Below are positions 1-7,487 of a stretch of 64,000 nucleotides of DNA, piece by piece. Within the stretch, counting starts at the first letter, position 1. Each line of letters begins with the position of its first letter. Origin of the DNA: a virus; IMG/VR virus record IMGVR_UViG_3300030333_002570, positions 1 to 64,000 of that record; one strand, written 5' to 3'. Made by a program: the position numbers and the translations under genes. The notes beneath the pieces were generated by a model, which saw only the letters and a program-made list of their open reading frames with translations, ran no database searches and was not told the DNA's origin.

Positions 1-378
1 TATGGTTATAAATTTGGTCAAGAAGAAGAGACCTACAACATCGTTGCTGCTCATGGATACTTCGGTAGATTAATCTTCCAGTATGCATCATTCAACAACT
101 CTCGTTCACTTCACTTCTTCCTAGCAACATTCCCTGTAGTCTGTGTATGGTTAACCTCAATGGGTATCTGTACAATGGCATTCAACTTGAATGGATTCAA
201 CTTCAACCAGTCAGTCGTTGACTCTGGTGGTAAGGTTGTTCCTACTTGGGGTGACGTTCTTAACAGAGCAAACTTAGGTATGGAAGTTATGCATGAAAGA
301 AATGCACACAACTTCCCACTTGATCTTGCTGCTGCTGAGGTTAGTGAGGTTGCACTTGTTGCTCCTGCAATAGGTTAA
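1..378 (+). CDS. psbA: Photosystem II D1 protein, 3' end only
   Basis: The D1 core subunit of photosystem II binds cofactors for charge separation and is rapidly photodamaged. The phage copy keeps photosynthesis running in the infected cyanobacterium. The first 125 codons seen here are open from base 1 and match the D1 C-terminal third, including the stretch [20 protein letters not shown] and the lumenal [20 protein letters not shown]. The protein ends with the short tail normally cleaved by CtpA (after ...LDLAA). The 5' part lies outside the window. A strong intrinsic terminator follows 26 bases after the stop. No intron or frameshift is visible in this part. Confidence 0.98.
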   Translation, partial: YGYKFGQEEETYNIVAAHGYFGRLIFQYASFNNSRSLHFFLATFPVVCVWLTSMGICTMAFNLNGFNFNQSVVDSGGKVVPTWGDVLNRANLGMEVMHERNAHNFPLDLAAAEVSEVALVAPAIG

Positions 379-404
379 AACCAAAATCACTTTTTGATTT
401 CATT

Positions 405-436
405 ATACCCCGAAAAAAAATTCGGGGTATTTTTTT
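405..436 (+). terminator. Intrinsic terminator after psbA
   Basis: A perfect 10-bp stem, ATACCCCGAA (405-414) against TTCGGGGTAT (421-430), has a loop of six A and is followed by TTTTTT (431-436). It closes the psbA transcript. Confidence 0.95.
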
Positions 437-464
437 GTCTATAAGATTTTTCATAAATAGTTAC

Positions 465-713
465 ATGAAATTACCTAAGATCCCCAATAGTCAGTTGACC
501 TCAGAGTTAAAGGAACTACTTGGTGATAGTGATTTAGAGTTTGATTCTATTGTCTCTTCTTCAGATATATTTGACATCGGATTTGACCCTGAAGCACTTC
601 ACAGGGAGCGAATACTTATTGGGAAGGAAATAATAGAGTCAAGAAAAAAACAAGAACAATATGGAAGAGTCTCAAAGGAAAGACATTCGCAAGACAGCAA
701 AGAGATTAATTAA
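465..713 (+). CDS. Small hypothetical protein, 82 aa
   Basis: I do not recognise this protein. It is acidic in its first two thirds (GDSDLEFDSIVSSSDIF) and has a charged helical C-terminus. The ATG at 465 is used; an upstream TTG in frame lies inside the psbA terminator tail and is less likely. The end overlaps the next small ORF by 53 bases in another frame. A CATAAATA at 452-459 lies too close to the start to be a credible promoter for it. Confidence 0.6.
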   Translation: MKLPKIPNSQLTSELKELLGDSDLEFDSIVSSSDIFDIGFDPEALHRERILIGKEIIESRKKQEQYGRVSKERHSQDSKEIN

Positions 714-822
714 AGTTGCTAAAAAACATCCAGAATGGTACACTGAACAGGATGTTTTCTATGCAAAGCAGATCAGAAAAGAACTAAAACGCAAGAAGGA
801 CAGTTCGGTAGACACTAATTAA
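661..822 (+). CDS. Small basic hypothetical protein, 53 aa
   Basis: This lysine/arginine-rich helical protein contains KTAKRLIKVAKKHPEWYTEQD and ends RKELKRKKDSSVDTN. The reading frame starts inside the preceding gene (ATG 661), a translational overlap typical of this genome. Its charge suggests nucleic-acid or host-protein binding, but no domain is identifiable. A strong promoter begins 11 bases after its stop. Confidence 0.65.
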   Translation: MEESQRKDIRKTAKRLIKVAKKHPEWYTEQDVFYAKQIRKELKRKKDSSVDTN

Positions 823-832
823 ACTGGCACAC

Positions 833-866
833 TTGACAAGAATATAAGGATATGTTATTATAAATA
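833..866 (+). promoter_or_regulatory. Dual early/late promoter for the leader RNA and porin-like gene
   Basis: TTGACA (833-838), a 17-bp spacer and TATTAT (856-861) form a near-consensus sigma70 promoter. Overlapping the -10 is TATAAATA (859-866), an exact T4-type late box. The predicted start lies just before the structured leader at 888-980. Confidence 0.85.
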
Positions 867-887
867 CTTCTTAACATAACTAAACAG

Positions 888-980
888 GACTCGAAAGAAT
901 CGTAACCCTGCGTTAAGATGTTAGAAAAAGATCCCCATGTCGGGGGAATCTATCATCCGCAGGGATTTTTCTTGCGAGAT
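888..980 (+). ncRNA. Structured leader RNA, candidate cis-regulatory element
   Basis: Nested helices are visible. The outer stem is 890-899 with 969-978 (nine pairs, one A-G mismatch). The middle stem is CCCTGCG (906-912) with CGCAGGG (958-964), extended by GATG (917-920) with CATC (954-957). The inner stem is GATCCCC (930-936) with GGGG-A-ATC (943-950), with one bulged A. There is no U-tract after the outer stem, so it is not a simple terminator. It occupies the 5' UTR of the secreted porin-like gene. I could not match it to a riboswitch family from memory. It could be a riboswitch, an RNA-stability element or a stand-alone sRNA. Confidence 0.75.
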
Positions 981-995
981 ACTTAAAACAAAAAC

Positions 996-1388
996 ATGTC
1001 TATCAAATCAACAATCGCTGCAGTAGCAGCATCTCCATTCCTTCTCGCTGGTGCAGCTTTTGCTGGTCCATATGTGAATGTCGAGAGCAACCTTTCATAT
1101 CCTGATGGAGACTACAGCTCTGCTGCTACAGATCTTCACATTGGTTACGAAGGAACTGTTAGCGAAGGTAAGATCGCTTACTACGTTCAAGGTGGTCCTT
1201 CACTAAATCATGCTGAGTCTACTGACGATACAGAAACAGAACTTTCTGGTAAGTTCGGTGCTTCTTATGCTGCTACTGAAGACCTAGCTCTTTACGGAGA
1301 GATCTCTGGTGCTTCTAATGGTGAAGACGCTTCTGGCGACAACATCATTGACTGGGGTGCTAAAGTAGGTGCTAAGTTCGTATTCTAA
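996..1388 (+). CDS. Secreted porin-like outer-membrane beta-barrel protein, 130 aa
   Basis: A clear signal peptide (residues 1 to about 23, hydrophobic core, AFA cleavage site before GPYVN) is followed by about 100 residues of alternating polar/hydrophobic strands rich in Gly, Ser, Thr and Tyr. The protein ends WGAKVGAKFVF, with the terminal aromatic residue typical of beta-barrel proteins recognised by the BAM machinery. It probably inserts in the host outer membrane. There is no obvious Shine-Dalgarno sequence before ATG 996, so translation may depend on the structured leader. A terminator follows. The function is unknown; roles in permeability, superinfection exclusion or receptor masking are possible. 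Confidence 0.85.
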   Translation: MSIKSTIAAVAASPFLLAGAAFAGPYVNVESNLSYPDGDYSSAATDLHIGYEGTVSEGKIAYYVQGGPSLNHAESTDDTETELSGKFGASYAATEDLALYGEISGASNGEDASGDNIIDWGAKVGAKFVF

Positions 1389-1410
1389 GAGTACGATTTA
1401 TATCTAAATA

Positions 1411-1436
1411 AAGGGTGACTTCGGTCACCCTTTTTT
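1411..1436 (+). terminator. Intrinsic terminator after the porin-like gene
   Basis: AAGGGTGAC (1411-1419) pairs with GTCACCCTT (1424-1432) around a UUCG tetraloop, followed by further T residues. A CTAAATA late-box sequence (1404-1410) directly precedes it and could serve the glutaredoxin gene. Confidence 0.93.
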
Positions 1437-1451
1437 ATTTCCAATACAAAT

Positions 1452-1688
1452 ATGAATTTTACGGTCTACTCCAAGAATGGTTGTCCCTACTGTGAAACCA
1501 TTAAAAAAGTCCTTGATGGAAAAGGATACAATTATGCAGAATATAAATTGGGGGTTGACTTTGAGAAGAAAGCATTCTATGATCAATTCGGAGAAGGTTC
1601 AACCTTTCCACAAGTAGTACTCGGTAGCGAAAATTTAGGTGGATGCACCGATGCTGTTAAATACCTTCGCGATAAACAATTAATTTGA
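1452..1688 (+). CDS. grx: Glutaredoxin
   Basis: This thiol-disulfide oxidoreductase of the thioredoxin fold probably reduces ribonucleotide reductase or other phage enzymes in the cytoplasm. The active site CPYC sits at residues 11-14 (SKNGCPYCETIKK). The cis-proline TFPQV motif and the glutathione-binding GGCTD follow near the C-terminus. At 78 aa it has the usual size of a small phage glutaredoxin. Its TGA is followed within two bases by the next ATG. Confidence 0.92.
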   Translation: MNFTVYSKNGCPYCETIKKVLDGKGYNYAEYKLGVDFEKKAFYDQFGEGSTFPQVVLGSENLGGCTDAVKYLRDKQLI

Positions 1689-1690
1689 TC

Positions 1691-2038
1691 ATGGATGACC
1701 TTTATGATTTAGTTGAAAGGGCAATCGATTGTGCTTTCATAGATGACAAATATCTATTTAAGTGCTATAATTACTTGCAGTCAACCAAAGCAACTCGTTC
1801 TTATACTAGAAAGTTCATAGAATCTTCTACTGCAGGAAACATTGCTTTGACTATAGCAGACCTAGATGCTTACATAAAAGGAGGATCCGATAACGAACAT
1901 AAGATTCTAAGAGAAGCTTATGGACATCTTGGTAAACCAAGAGCAAGAAAAATAAGGGCATATCTTTACAGTATCTTACACGATGCATGGCAATACGAAT
2001 TAGATCGTAAACCTGGTCGTAAGAAACGCTCTAAATAA
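1691..2038 (+). CDS. Conserved cyanophage-type hypothetical protein, 115 aa
   Basis: I do not recognise a functional family. It is an all-helical, soluble, strongly basic C-terminal protein (LDRKPGRKKRSK) with an N-terminal acidic helix (MDDLYDLVERAIDCAFIDD). ATG 1691 is preferred because it follows the glutaredoxin stop immediately, suggesting translational coupling. The basic tail suggests nucleic-acid contact; this is inference only. Confidence 0.8.
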   Translation: MDDLYDLVERAIDCAFIDDKYLFKCYNYLQSTKATRSYTRKFIESSTAGNIALTIADLDAYIKGGSDNEHKILREAYGHLGKPRARKIRAYLYSILHDAWQYELDRKPGRKKRSK

Positions 2039-2069
2039 ACTTAGAGTTCAGATAAGTGGAGAAAACCAT

Positions 2070-2303
2070 ATGGAAATTGCACTTGTTGTACTTATTGTTA
2101 TTGGTGCTTTTATTCTAGGAATAACTGTATCATGGTTAGTAAAAGGATACGTTGAAGATTACATCGAAAACGCTGCTTATGCTAAGTCAGTTACACATCC
2201 AGAAATGCTGGATGAAAATGGAAACATTATTCACGATGAACTTATTTACATCCGACCACAAACAGTATGGGATGAACATGAAAGTGATGAAGATGAGGAT
2301 TAA
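2070..2303 (+). CDS. Small single-span membrane protein, 77 aa
   Basis: Residues 3-25 form one strong transmembrane helix (ALVVLIVIGAFILGITVSW), followed by a soluble, acidic tail ending DEHESDEDED. A GTGGAGAAA Shine-Dalgarno-like stretch precedes ATG 2070. Topology is probably N-out/C-in with the acidic tail in the cytoplasm. Its role is unknown. Confidence 0.82.
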   Translation: MEIALVVLIVIGAFILGITVSWLVKGYVEDYIENAAYAKSVTHPEMLDENGNIIHDELIYIRPQTVWDEHESDEDED

Positions 2304-2305
2304 TT

Positions 2306-2770
2306 ATGCCTAAAACTCTTGAAAATAGTAACTCTAGGTTACTTATTAGTGAGATCTTACGCAAGGTCTCTAATGCAAAAACTAAAGCAGAGAAGATTAA
2401 AATTCTCAGAGAAAATAATAGTGTTGCTTTAAGGCAACTTATGATTATTAATTTTGATGAGAGTATAGTCTCTGAGATACCTCCAGGAGAGGTTCCTTAC
2501 ACTCCTAATGATGCACCAGTAGGTACTGATCACAGTCGTTTGGAACAAGAGTATCGAGGATTGTATCGTTTCTTTAAAGGTGGTGATCCAAAGATCAAGG
2601 GATTGAAACGTGAGACTATGTTCATTCAATTACTTGAAGGATTATCTGCTGAAGAAGCTGAACTTCTATGTCTTGTTAAGGACAAGGATTTAAACAAGAA
2701 GTATAAGCGTATTACTAAAGCAGTTATCACTGAAGCATTTCCTTCTATTGAATGGGGTGGGAGGAGTTGA
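2306..2770 (+). CDS. Conserved phage protein of unknown function (DUF6433-like), 154 aa
   Basis: A soluble helical protein with an N-terminal basic helix (AKTKAEKIKILRENNSVALR) and the C-terminal segments RETMFIQLLEGLSAEEAELL and ITKAVITEAFP. This arrangement resembles the DUF6433 family of T4-like phages, recalled and not searched. Its ATG follows the preceding TAA by two bases. The last codons carry the Shine-Dalgarno sequence of the next gene. Confidence 0.75.
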   Translation: MPKTLENSNSRLLISEILRKVSNAKTKAEKIKILRENNSVALRQLMIINFDESIVSEIPPGEVPYTPNDAPVGTDHSRLEQEYRGLYRFFKGGDPKIKGLKRETMFIQLLEGLSAEEAELLCLVKDKDLNKKYKRITKAVITEAFPSIEWGGRS

Positions 2771-2772
2771 GC

Positions 2773-3036
2773 GTGCAAGTTCTTAAAGAGAATTGTAAAC
2801 CTGAAGAGGGGAATGATCCCAAGCTCCCTTATACATGTTATATTGTAACGTATAAGGTTGATGGTGAAGATCGATATGATCTATCCGTTGCTCAAAAGGC
2901 AGCAGATCTTTTTGATTATTATTATGATCTATATAAAAAAGATTTCGTTACCTTTAAGCAGTCTGGTGGGTTGCAGAATCCAAAACTATGGAACTATCAA
3001 TCCAAACAAACTAATACAAAAGGTAAAAAGAAATGA
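2773..3036 (+). CDS. Conserved hypothetical protein, 87 aa
   Basis: The function is not recognised. The aromatic-rich centre (FDYYYDLYKKDFVTF) and lysine tail are its main features. GTG 2773 is preferred over ATG 2752 because a strong GGGAGGAG ribosome-binding site at 2759-2766 sits six bases upstream. The coding region then begins after the stop of the previous gene. It overlaps the following gene by four bases. Confidence 0.7.
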   Translation: MQVLKENCKPEEGNDPKLPYTCYIVTYKVDGEDRYDLSVAQKAADLFDYYYDLYKKDFVTFKQSGGLQNPKLWNYQSKQTNTKGKKK

Positions 3037-3278
3037 CTAGTATTTACAAGGGGTATAAGAATCCAAAAGATTTAACTCCAGAAGAGGCAAATCAACAGGC
3101 ATTGAGAGGGTTAGGTGCTATCATCACCTTCTTTGTTAAACCTGTTATTGTTAGATGGTTGTGGAATTGGTTAGGTATTACAGCACTAGGACTTAGTTCT
3201 CTTACATACCTACAAGCACTAGCTTTATGCTGGTTGATCTCATTATTGTTTAGTACACAAAAGGATGAAAGTAACTAA
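3033..3278 (+). CDS. Small two-span membrane protein, 81 aa
   Basis: Two hydrophobic helices, roughly residues 28-50 and 54-74 (FFVKPVIVRWLWNWLGITAL, then LTYLQALALCWLISLLF), follow a polar N-terminus with the segment PKDLTPEEANQQALRGLGA. It overlaps both neighbours. The role is unknown; a small cytoplasmic-membrane accessory protein is likely. Confidence 0.78.
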   Translation: MTSIYKGYKNPKDLTPEEANQQALRGLGAIITFFVKPVIVRWLWNWLGITALGLSSLTYLQALALCWLISLLFSTQKDESN

Positions 3279-3897
3279 AGTATCTGTTACCCCTGACGCT
3301 GAAAAAACTATAGGATACATCGCAAGAGTATCAAACCCTAAGAACCAAGAGAACCCAAAGGTCTCTGGTCTTTTGTCATATTGTATTAAACATCAGCATT
3401 GGTCAGTATTTGAACAGGCATTCATGACCCTAGAGATTGAAACTACTAGGGGATTAGCAGCACAGATCTTAAGACATAGATCATTTACGTTTCAAGAATT
3501 TTCTCAGAGATATGCTGATACTAATCTATTAGCAGATGAGATTCCTATGTTTGATCTCAGGCATCAGGACACTAAGAATAGACAGAACAGTACCGATGAC
3601 GTACCGAAGAATAAAAAGGCAGATCTCCAGGCGAGGATCGCAGAATACTTTGTTGACTCGATGGATCTCTACAATGAACTCCTCGCTAATGGCATTGCGA
3701 AGGAGTGTGCGAGATTTGTTCTCCCTCTAGCAACACCAACAAGATTGTATATGACTGGTAGTATTCGTTCATGGATACACTACATAGATTTACGCTCTGC
3801 CCATGGTACTCAAAAGGAACACATGGATATAGCAGAAGAGTGTAGGAGTATATTTAAGGAAGAGTTTCCTATTATATCAGAGGCATTACAATGGTAG
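3265..3897 (+). CDS. thyX: FAD-dependent thymidylate synthase ThyX
   Basis: ThyX converts dUMP to dTMP using methylene-tetrahydrofolate, NADPH and FAD, and supplies thymidine for phage DNA. The signature RHRxxSxQExSxR appears as RHRSFTFQEFSQRY near residue 72, and the conserved substrate-binding region RSWIHYIDLRSAHGTQKEH lies near the C-terminus. At 210 aa it has the normal family length. It overlaps the preceding membrane gene by 14 bases and ho1 by seven bases. Confidence 0.97.
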   Translation: MKVTKVSVTPDAEKTIGYIARVSNPKNQENPKVSGLLSYCIKHQHWSVFEQAFMTLEIETTRGLAAQILRHRSFTFQEFSQRYADTNLLADEIPMFDLRHQDTKNRQNSTDDVPKNKKADLQARIAEYFVDSMDLYNELLANGIAKECARFVLPLATPTRLYMTGSIRSWIHYIDLRSAHGTQKEHMDIAEECRSIFKEEFPIISEALQW

Positions 3898-4577
3898 AAC
3901 AATTTTCAAAACAATTAAAAGAAGGAACTAAGAAGTCACATTCAGCAGCAGAGAATACAAAGTTTGTTGCTGGATTTCTTCGTGGTGTTCTTGACAAAGA
4001 ACAATACCGTCAACTCCTTACTAACTTCTATTATGTCTATGACACAATGGAACAGCGTATCAGAGAGTCTACAGATAATTTAGTATCAATGGTATGTTAT
4101 CCAGAATTGGAACGTGTTAACGCTCTTGAAAGGGATCTTAGATACTATTATGGTCCTATGTGGAGAGATAAACAGATACCTTCTGAAGCATGTAATACAT
4201 ACTGCTACAGGATTAATGAAATAGCAGAGAAGGATCCGTATCTATTGATAGCACATCATTATACTAGGTACATTGGTGATCTATCTGGTGGACAGATACT
4301 TAAAGGTATTGCATCAAAGGCATTAGATAATCCAGTAGGTGAAGGTTTACATTTTTATGATTTCCCTCAGATCGAAGATGCTAAGGCATGGAAAGACGGA
4401 TATAGATTATGCCTAGATAATATGGACTTGAATGAACAGCAAAAGAATGCTATAATAGTCGAAGCAAATTATGCCTTCAGATTAAACATGTATATCTTTG
4501 ATGAGATACAAGGAAGTGCCACCAAAGGTTTCTGGAAAGTTCTATTAGCCACTATGTTTCCCAAAAGAGGTAAGTAA
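3891..4577 (+). CDS. ho1: Ferredoxin-dependent heme oxygenase HO1
   Basis: The enzyme opens heme to biliverdin IX-alpha, the precursor of phycobilin pigments, using electrons from ferredoxin in cyanobacteria. The N-terminus has KKSHSAAENTKFVAGFLRG with the proximal heme-ligand histidine at residue 17. The distal helix appears as YTRYIGDLSGGQILKGIA. At 228 aa it is about the size of cyanobacterial HO1. No phage bilin reductase is in this window, but a ferredoxin gene is present at 60413 and a bilin-lyase-like gene at 21755. Confidence 0.96.
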   Translation: MVEQFSKQLKEGTKKSHSAAENTKFVAGFLRGVLDKEQYRQLLTNFYYVYDTMEQRIRESTDNLVSMVCYPELERVNALERDLRYYYGPMWRDKQIPSEACNTYCYRINEIAEKDPYLLIAHHYTRYIGDLSGGQILKGIASKALDNPVGEGLHFYDFPQIEDAKAWKDGYRLCLDNMDLNEQQKNAIIVEANYAFRLNMYIFDEIQGSATKGFWKVLLATMFPKRGK

Positions 4578-4807
4578 TGCCCACATATCCTGTAATAAAT
4601 AAAAATACTCAAGAGAAAAAAGAACTCAACATGAGTATGAAAGATTATGATCAGTGGAGAAAGGATAATCCCGACTGGGATAAAGACTGGTCTCAAGGGA
4701 CTGGAGGTGTTACATATGGCAAACCTAAAGTTGAAGATGGATTCAAAGAGGTGATGTCAAAAGTACAACAGCATCATCCTACTGCTAATCTAAGTCGTTT
4801 CACTTAA
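4577..4807 (+). CDS. Conserved cyanophage hypothetical protein, 76 aa
   Basis: The start ATG overlaps the last base of the ho1 stop, indicating translational coupling. The protein is short and polar, with a tryptophan-rich centre (YDQWRKDNPDWDKDWSQGT). The N-terminal MPTYPV start recalls small FmdB-like zinc-ribbon proteins, but the cysteines are absent, so that assignment is not supported. Function unknown. Confidence 0.75.
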   Translation: MPTYPVINKNTQEKKELNMSMKDYDQWRKDNPDWDKDWSQGTGGVTYGKPKVEDGFKEVMSKVQQHHPTANLSRFT

Positions 4808-4812
4808 ACATT

Positions 4813-5577
4813 ATGGCAAGAGCGAGAAAAAAGAACAACGGTAATGGTTCTCCTACTAATGGTATGAGTAATAAAAAACTTAAAAGAAAGAAACCTATTG
4901 ATCAGTCTTATATGTCAGAGATTAAACCTCTGACTGACAATCAAACAATGGTGTTTGATGCCTATAAAGAAGGTAAGAATATTTTATTGCATGGTGCAGC
5001 AGGAACTGGTAAGACATTTATCACATTATATCTCGCTCTTAAAGAAGTACTTGACATTACAACACCCTATGATAAAATAGTTATTGTAAGGTCATTAGTA
5101 CCTACAAGAGAGATTGGTTTCCTACCAGGTGACCATGAGGACAAGTCCTATCTCTATCAGATTCCATACAAGAATATGGTCAGGTATATGTTTAGTATGC
5201 CAGATGATAATTCTTTTGAAATGTTATATGACAACCTCAGAGCACAGGACACTATTGATTTCTGGTCTACGTCTTTTATTAGGGGTGTTACCCTTGATAA
5301 TACTATTGTTATTGTAGATGAGTTTAGTAACCTGAATTTCCATGAACTTGATTCAATGATTACTCGCATAGGTGAGGACTCTAAGATCATGTTCTGTGGT
5401 GACATCACTCAAACTGATCTCACTAGAGAGAAAGAGACTGCAGGTATTTCAGATTTCATTAAAATCTTACAGGCAATGGATAAAGATTTTACATGTGTTG
5501 AATTTGGTATAGAAGATATAGTTCGTTCTGGTCTTGTAAGATCTTATTTAATATCAAAATATAATTTAGGTTTCTAA
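4813..5577 (+). CDS. phoH: PhoH-like P-loop ATPase
   Basis: PhoH-family ATPases are widespread in marine phages; their role is still uncertain, with RNA metabolism and phosphate stress both proposed. Walker A is GAAGTGKT at residues 61-68. Walker B is TIVIVDEFSNL, and the sensor-like GDITQTDL follows. A lysine-rich N-terminal extension of about 35 residues precedes the ATPase core. Size (254 aa) fits phage PhoH. It is followed directly by the exonuclease gene. Confidence 0.95.
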   Translation: MARARKKNNGNGSPTNGMSNKKLKRKKPIDQSYMSEIKPLTDNQTMVFDAYKEGKNILLHGAAGTGKTFITLYLALKEVLDITTPYDKIVIVRSLVPTREIGFLPGDHEDKSYLYQIPYKNMVRYMFSMPDDNSFEMLYDNLRAQDTIDFWSTSFIRGVTLDNTIVIVDEFSNLNFHELDSMITRIGEDSKIMFCGDITQTDLTREKETAGISDFIKILQAMDKDFTCVEFGIEDIVRSGLVRSYLISKYNLGF

Positions 5578-6261
5578 ATGACTTTTACTTTCGTTGATGT
5601 TGACCTCAAAGTTCCAGAGGTTGAACCTGTGAATCAAGATGGTATTAGGTTTTATCCTATACCTGGAGCAGATAAATATTATCCGAGCGTTACCTCAATC
5701 ACATCGTTCCAGAACGCAAAGTTCTTCAAAGAATGGAGAACTAAAGTAGGTGAAGACGAGGCGAATCGTATTACTGCTAGAGCAACTCAACGTGGTACTG
5801 CATTTCATAGTATCACTGAAGATTATGTCAAAGGTGAACTAAATCTTGACAGGTACTTGGAAAATAATCCATTATCTGTTAGAATGTTTCAATCAGCAAA
5901 GTCAACACTCAATCGTATCGATAAGATACATTGTTTAGAGACTTTCCTTTACTCACATTATCTTGGTCTCGCTGGTCGAGTGGACTGTATAGGTGAGTTT
6001 GATGGTGAGTTAGCAGTGATCGATTTTAAAACTTCAACCAAGGAAAAACAAGAGAACTATATTGAACATTATTTTGTTCAAGAAACTGCATACGCAGCGA
6101 TGTTCCTTGAGCGTTCAGGAATAGAGGTAAAGAAAATTGTCACACTCATTGCCACTGAAGAAGGATCTGTTCAAGTATTTCAGAAGTACAATCTTGATGA
6201 CTATTTACAATTACTCAAGTCCTACATTGAAGAATTTGTTAGGGGAAGAAATAATGCCTAA
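5578..6261 (+). CDS. PD-(D/E)XK exonuclease, RecB/Cas4-like
   Basis: A nuclease of the PD-(D/E)XK superfamily, probably acting in phage DNA recombination or host DNA breakdown. The core appears as GRVDCIGEFDGELAVIDFKT, with the catalytic D and DxK pair, followed by KEKQENYIEHYFVQETAYA, the QxxxY element of RecB-type nucleases. An N-terminal serine/threonine segment (YYPSVTSITSF) is typical of this phage family. It lies between phoH and the late-transcription gene, and its end overlaps gp33. Confidence 0.88.
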   Translation: MTFTFVDVDLKVPEVEPVNQDGIRFYPIPGADKYYPSVTSITSFQNAKFFKEWRTKVGEDEANRITARATQRGTAFHSITEDYVKGELNLDRYLENNPLSVRMFQSAKSTLNRIDKIHCLETFLYSHYLGLAGRVDCIGEFDGELAVIDFKTSTKEKQENYIEHYFVQETAYAAMFLERSGIEVKKIVTLIATEEGSVQVFQKYNLDDYLQLLKSYIEEFVRGRNNA

Positions 6262-6508
6262 AGATAAAGCATTAGATGAAAATTTTTTAACCCCTACGAA
6301 GTTCTCGCAAGAGATCGAAAGGTTAGTTAAAAAAAGCAACGGTCTTATCTCATACATCGAAGCAGTAGTAACTTACTGTCAGGAGAATGAAGTAGAGATA
6401 GAAACTGTTCCAAAGTTATTAAACAAACCATTAAAGGAACGACTGCGACATGAGGCACAACGTTTAAATTATATGAAAGTCTCGTCTAAAGGAGTCTTGC
6501 CATTGTGA
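6254..6508 (+). CDS. gp33: gp33-like late promoter co-activator
   Basis: T4 gp33 bridges RNA polymerase to the sliding clamp for late transcription. This 84-aa protein has the right size and helical pattern (FSQEIERLVKKSNGLISYIE, then ETVPKLLNKPLKERLRHEA). It also has the same neighbours as in T4, 33-59-32. ATG 6254 overlaps the exonuclease end. Assignment rests on weak sequence resemblance plus strong gene order. It fits the many T4-type late boxes in this window. Confidence 0.85.
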   Translation: MPKDKALDENFLTPTKFSQEIERLVKKSNGLISYIEAVVTYCQENEVEIETVPKLLNKPLKERLRHEAQRLNYMKVSSKGVLPL

Positions 6509-7104
6509 CTGGGTTTGAAGTGTATAAAACTTATCTTGCTCTCAAACAACACTTCACTAAACAAAATTATGATTACATAAAGTATAACGGTAAAGTCCGA
6601 GCAAATGAAAAATCATTTGAAGAAAGACGAGACCGTTATTTTTTTAAGAAGTTGGCAGTAAAGTATCCTGATGATGAGATCTTAAATTATTTTGTGTCTA
6701 ATTTTATATCCAATCCAAAAGGATATTTAAGATCATTCAGTGATGATATCTACACTCAATGGAAGATACATCAAGAATCATTTTCATATAAATTCAAACA
6801 GGATGTTCACTTGCTGTTGGATGATTACACAGCACCTTATCAATTAGCATTTGATGATATCTTTACAGTAAAGGATGGACAACATCCTAAACTATTAAGA
6901 CACTATCTTGCTGATGAGATATCATTAGAAACTCTTGTTGTTTTTGAAGCATGTCTTGACTTTGTTTCAGATTTTGATAAGGTATTAACAGATCCTATCT
7001 GGAAAGATATTAGAATGAAAATCATTAAGTATCTTCCATTCATTAAATTAGATTGTGATGTTTATAGGAATAGCATATTAAGTACAATAGGTAATAAACT
7101 ATGA
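6505..7104 (+). CDS. gp59: gp59-like loader of the replicative helicase
   Basis: gp59 loads the gp41 helicase onto gp32-covered DNA at forks and recombination intermediates. The 199-aa all-helical protein opens with TGFEVYKTYLALKQHFTK and has aromatic-rich helices such as DRYFFKKLAVKYPDDEIL. It starts at GTG 6505, overlapping the gp33 stop, with GGAG at 6491-6494. Length and position between gp33 and gp32 match T4. Confidence 0.88.
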   Translation: MTGFEVYKTYLALKQHFTKQNYDYIKYNGKVRANEKSFEERRDRYFFKKLAVKYPDDEILNYFVSNFISNPKGYLRSFSDDIYTQWKIHQESFSYKFKQDVHLLLDDYTAPYQLAFDDIFTVKDGQHPKLLRHYLADEISLETLVVFEACLDFVSDFDKVLTDPIWKDIRMKIIKYLPFIKLDCDVYRNSILSTIGNKL

Positions 7105-7421
7105 GTTTTTTCCAATCGGAACAAGTACAAGAAAACTTACAAGATATTTTTCAAACCTATCATGAGATAGCATCTGTAACTTCTCAACTGTCTGCTATGG
7201 ATAGAGAGACACGATTAGATCACATTGATAGGTGTAAAGGGTTAGTGGATAAACAGAAGACTTTTTTCTTTAGATTATGTCTTGCAGCTAAGGAGGATGC
7301 TGAGGCAGCAGACATGAAGATGAGGATCAATGCCATGTCACAGGCATTTGGATTTGCTGACCTTACAGCATGTATGGATGCCATGATAAAGACCTTAGAG
7401 AACGCAGAACGTTCTGCTTGA
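7101..7421 (+). CDS. DUF1825-family protein, cyanobacterial type
   Basis: This 106-aa helical protein has the layout of DUF1825, a family otherwise typical of cyanobacterial genomes: start MSFFQSEQVQENLQDIFQTY, then MDRETRLDHIDRCKGLVDKQ and a run of helices. The function of the family is unknown. It sits between gp59 and gp32 and overlaps gp59 by four bases, so it is probably expressed with replication genes. It is likely an old acquisition from the host; base composition is like that of its neighbours. Confidence 0.82.
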   Translation: MSFFQSEQVQENLQDIFQTYHEIASVTSQLSAMDRETRLDHIDRCKGLVDKQKTFFFRLCLAAKEDAEAADMKMRINAMSQAFGFADLTACMDAMIKTLENAERSA

Positions 7422-7446
7422 CATCTTATAAATAGTATGCTACGAT
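7418..7446 (+). promoter_or_regulatory. Dual early/late promoter for gp32
   Basis: TTGACA (7418-7423), a 17-bp spacer and TACGAT (7441-7446) form a sigma70 promoter. Inside the spacer lies TATAAATA (7427-7434), a late box. gp32 could thus be transcribed in both phases, as expected for a protein needed in quantity. Confidence 0.8.
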
Positions 7447-7487
7447 TACACAGTAGCATTAATACACTCAATACGGAGAATACGATT

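Noticed and set aside
452-459. CATAAATA as late promoter for the gene at 465
   Set aside because: It ends five bases before the ATG, leaving no room for a leader and ribosome-binding site.
888-980. Glutamine riboswitch (glnA/Downstream-peptide motif), common in cyanophages
   Set aside because: The conserved bases I remember for that family (CGTTCA and GGAAGTAGG) are absent, so only a general structured RNA is claimed.
4577-4807. FmdB-like zinc ribbon
   Set aside because: The start MPTYPV is similar, but no cysteines are present.
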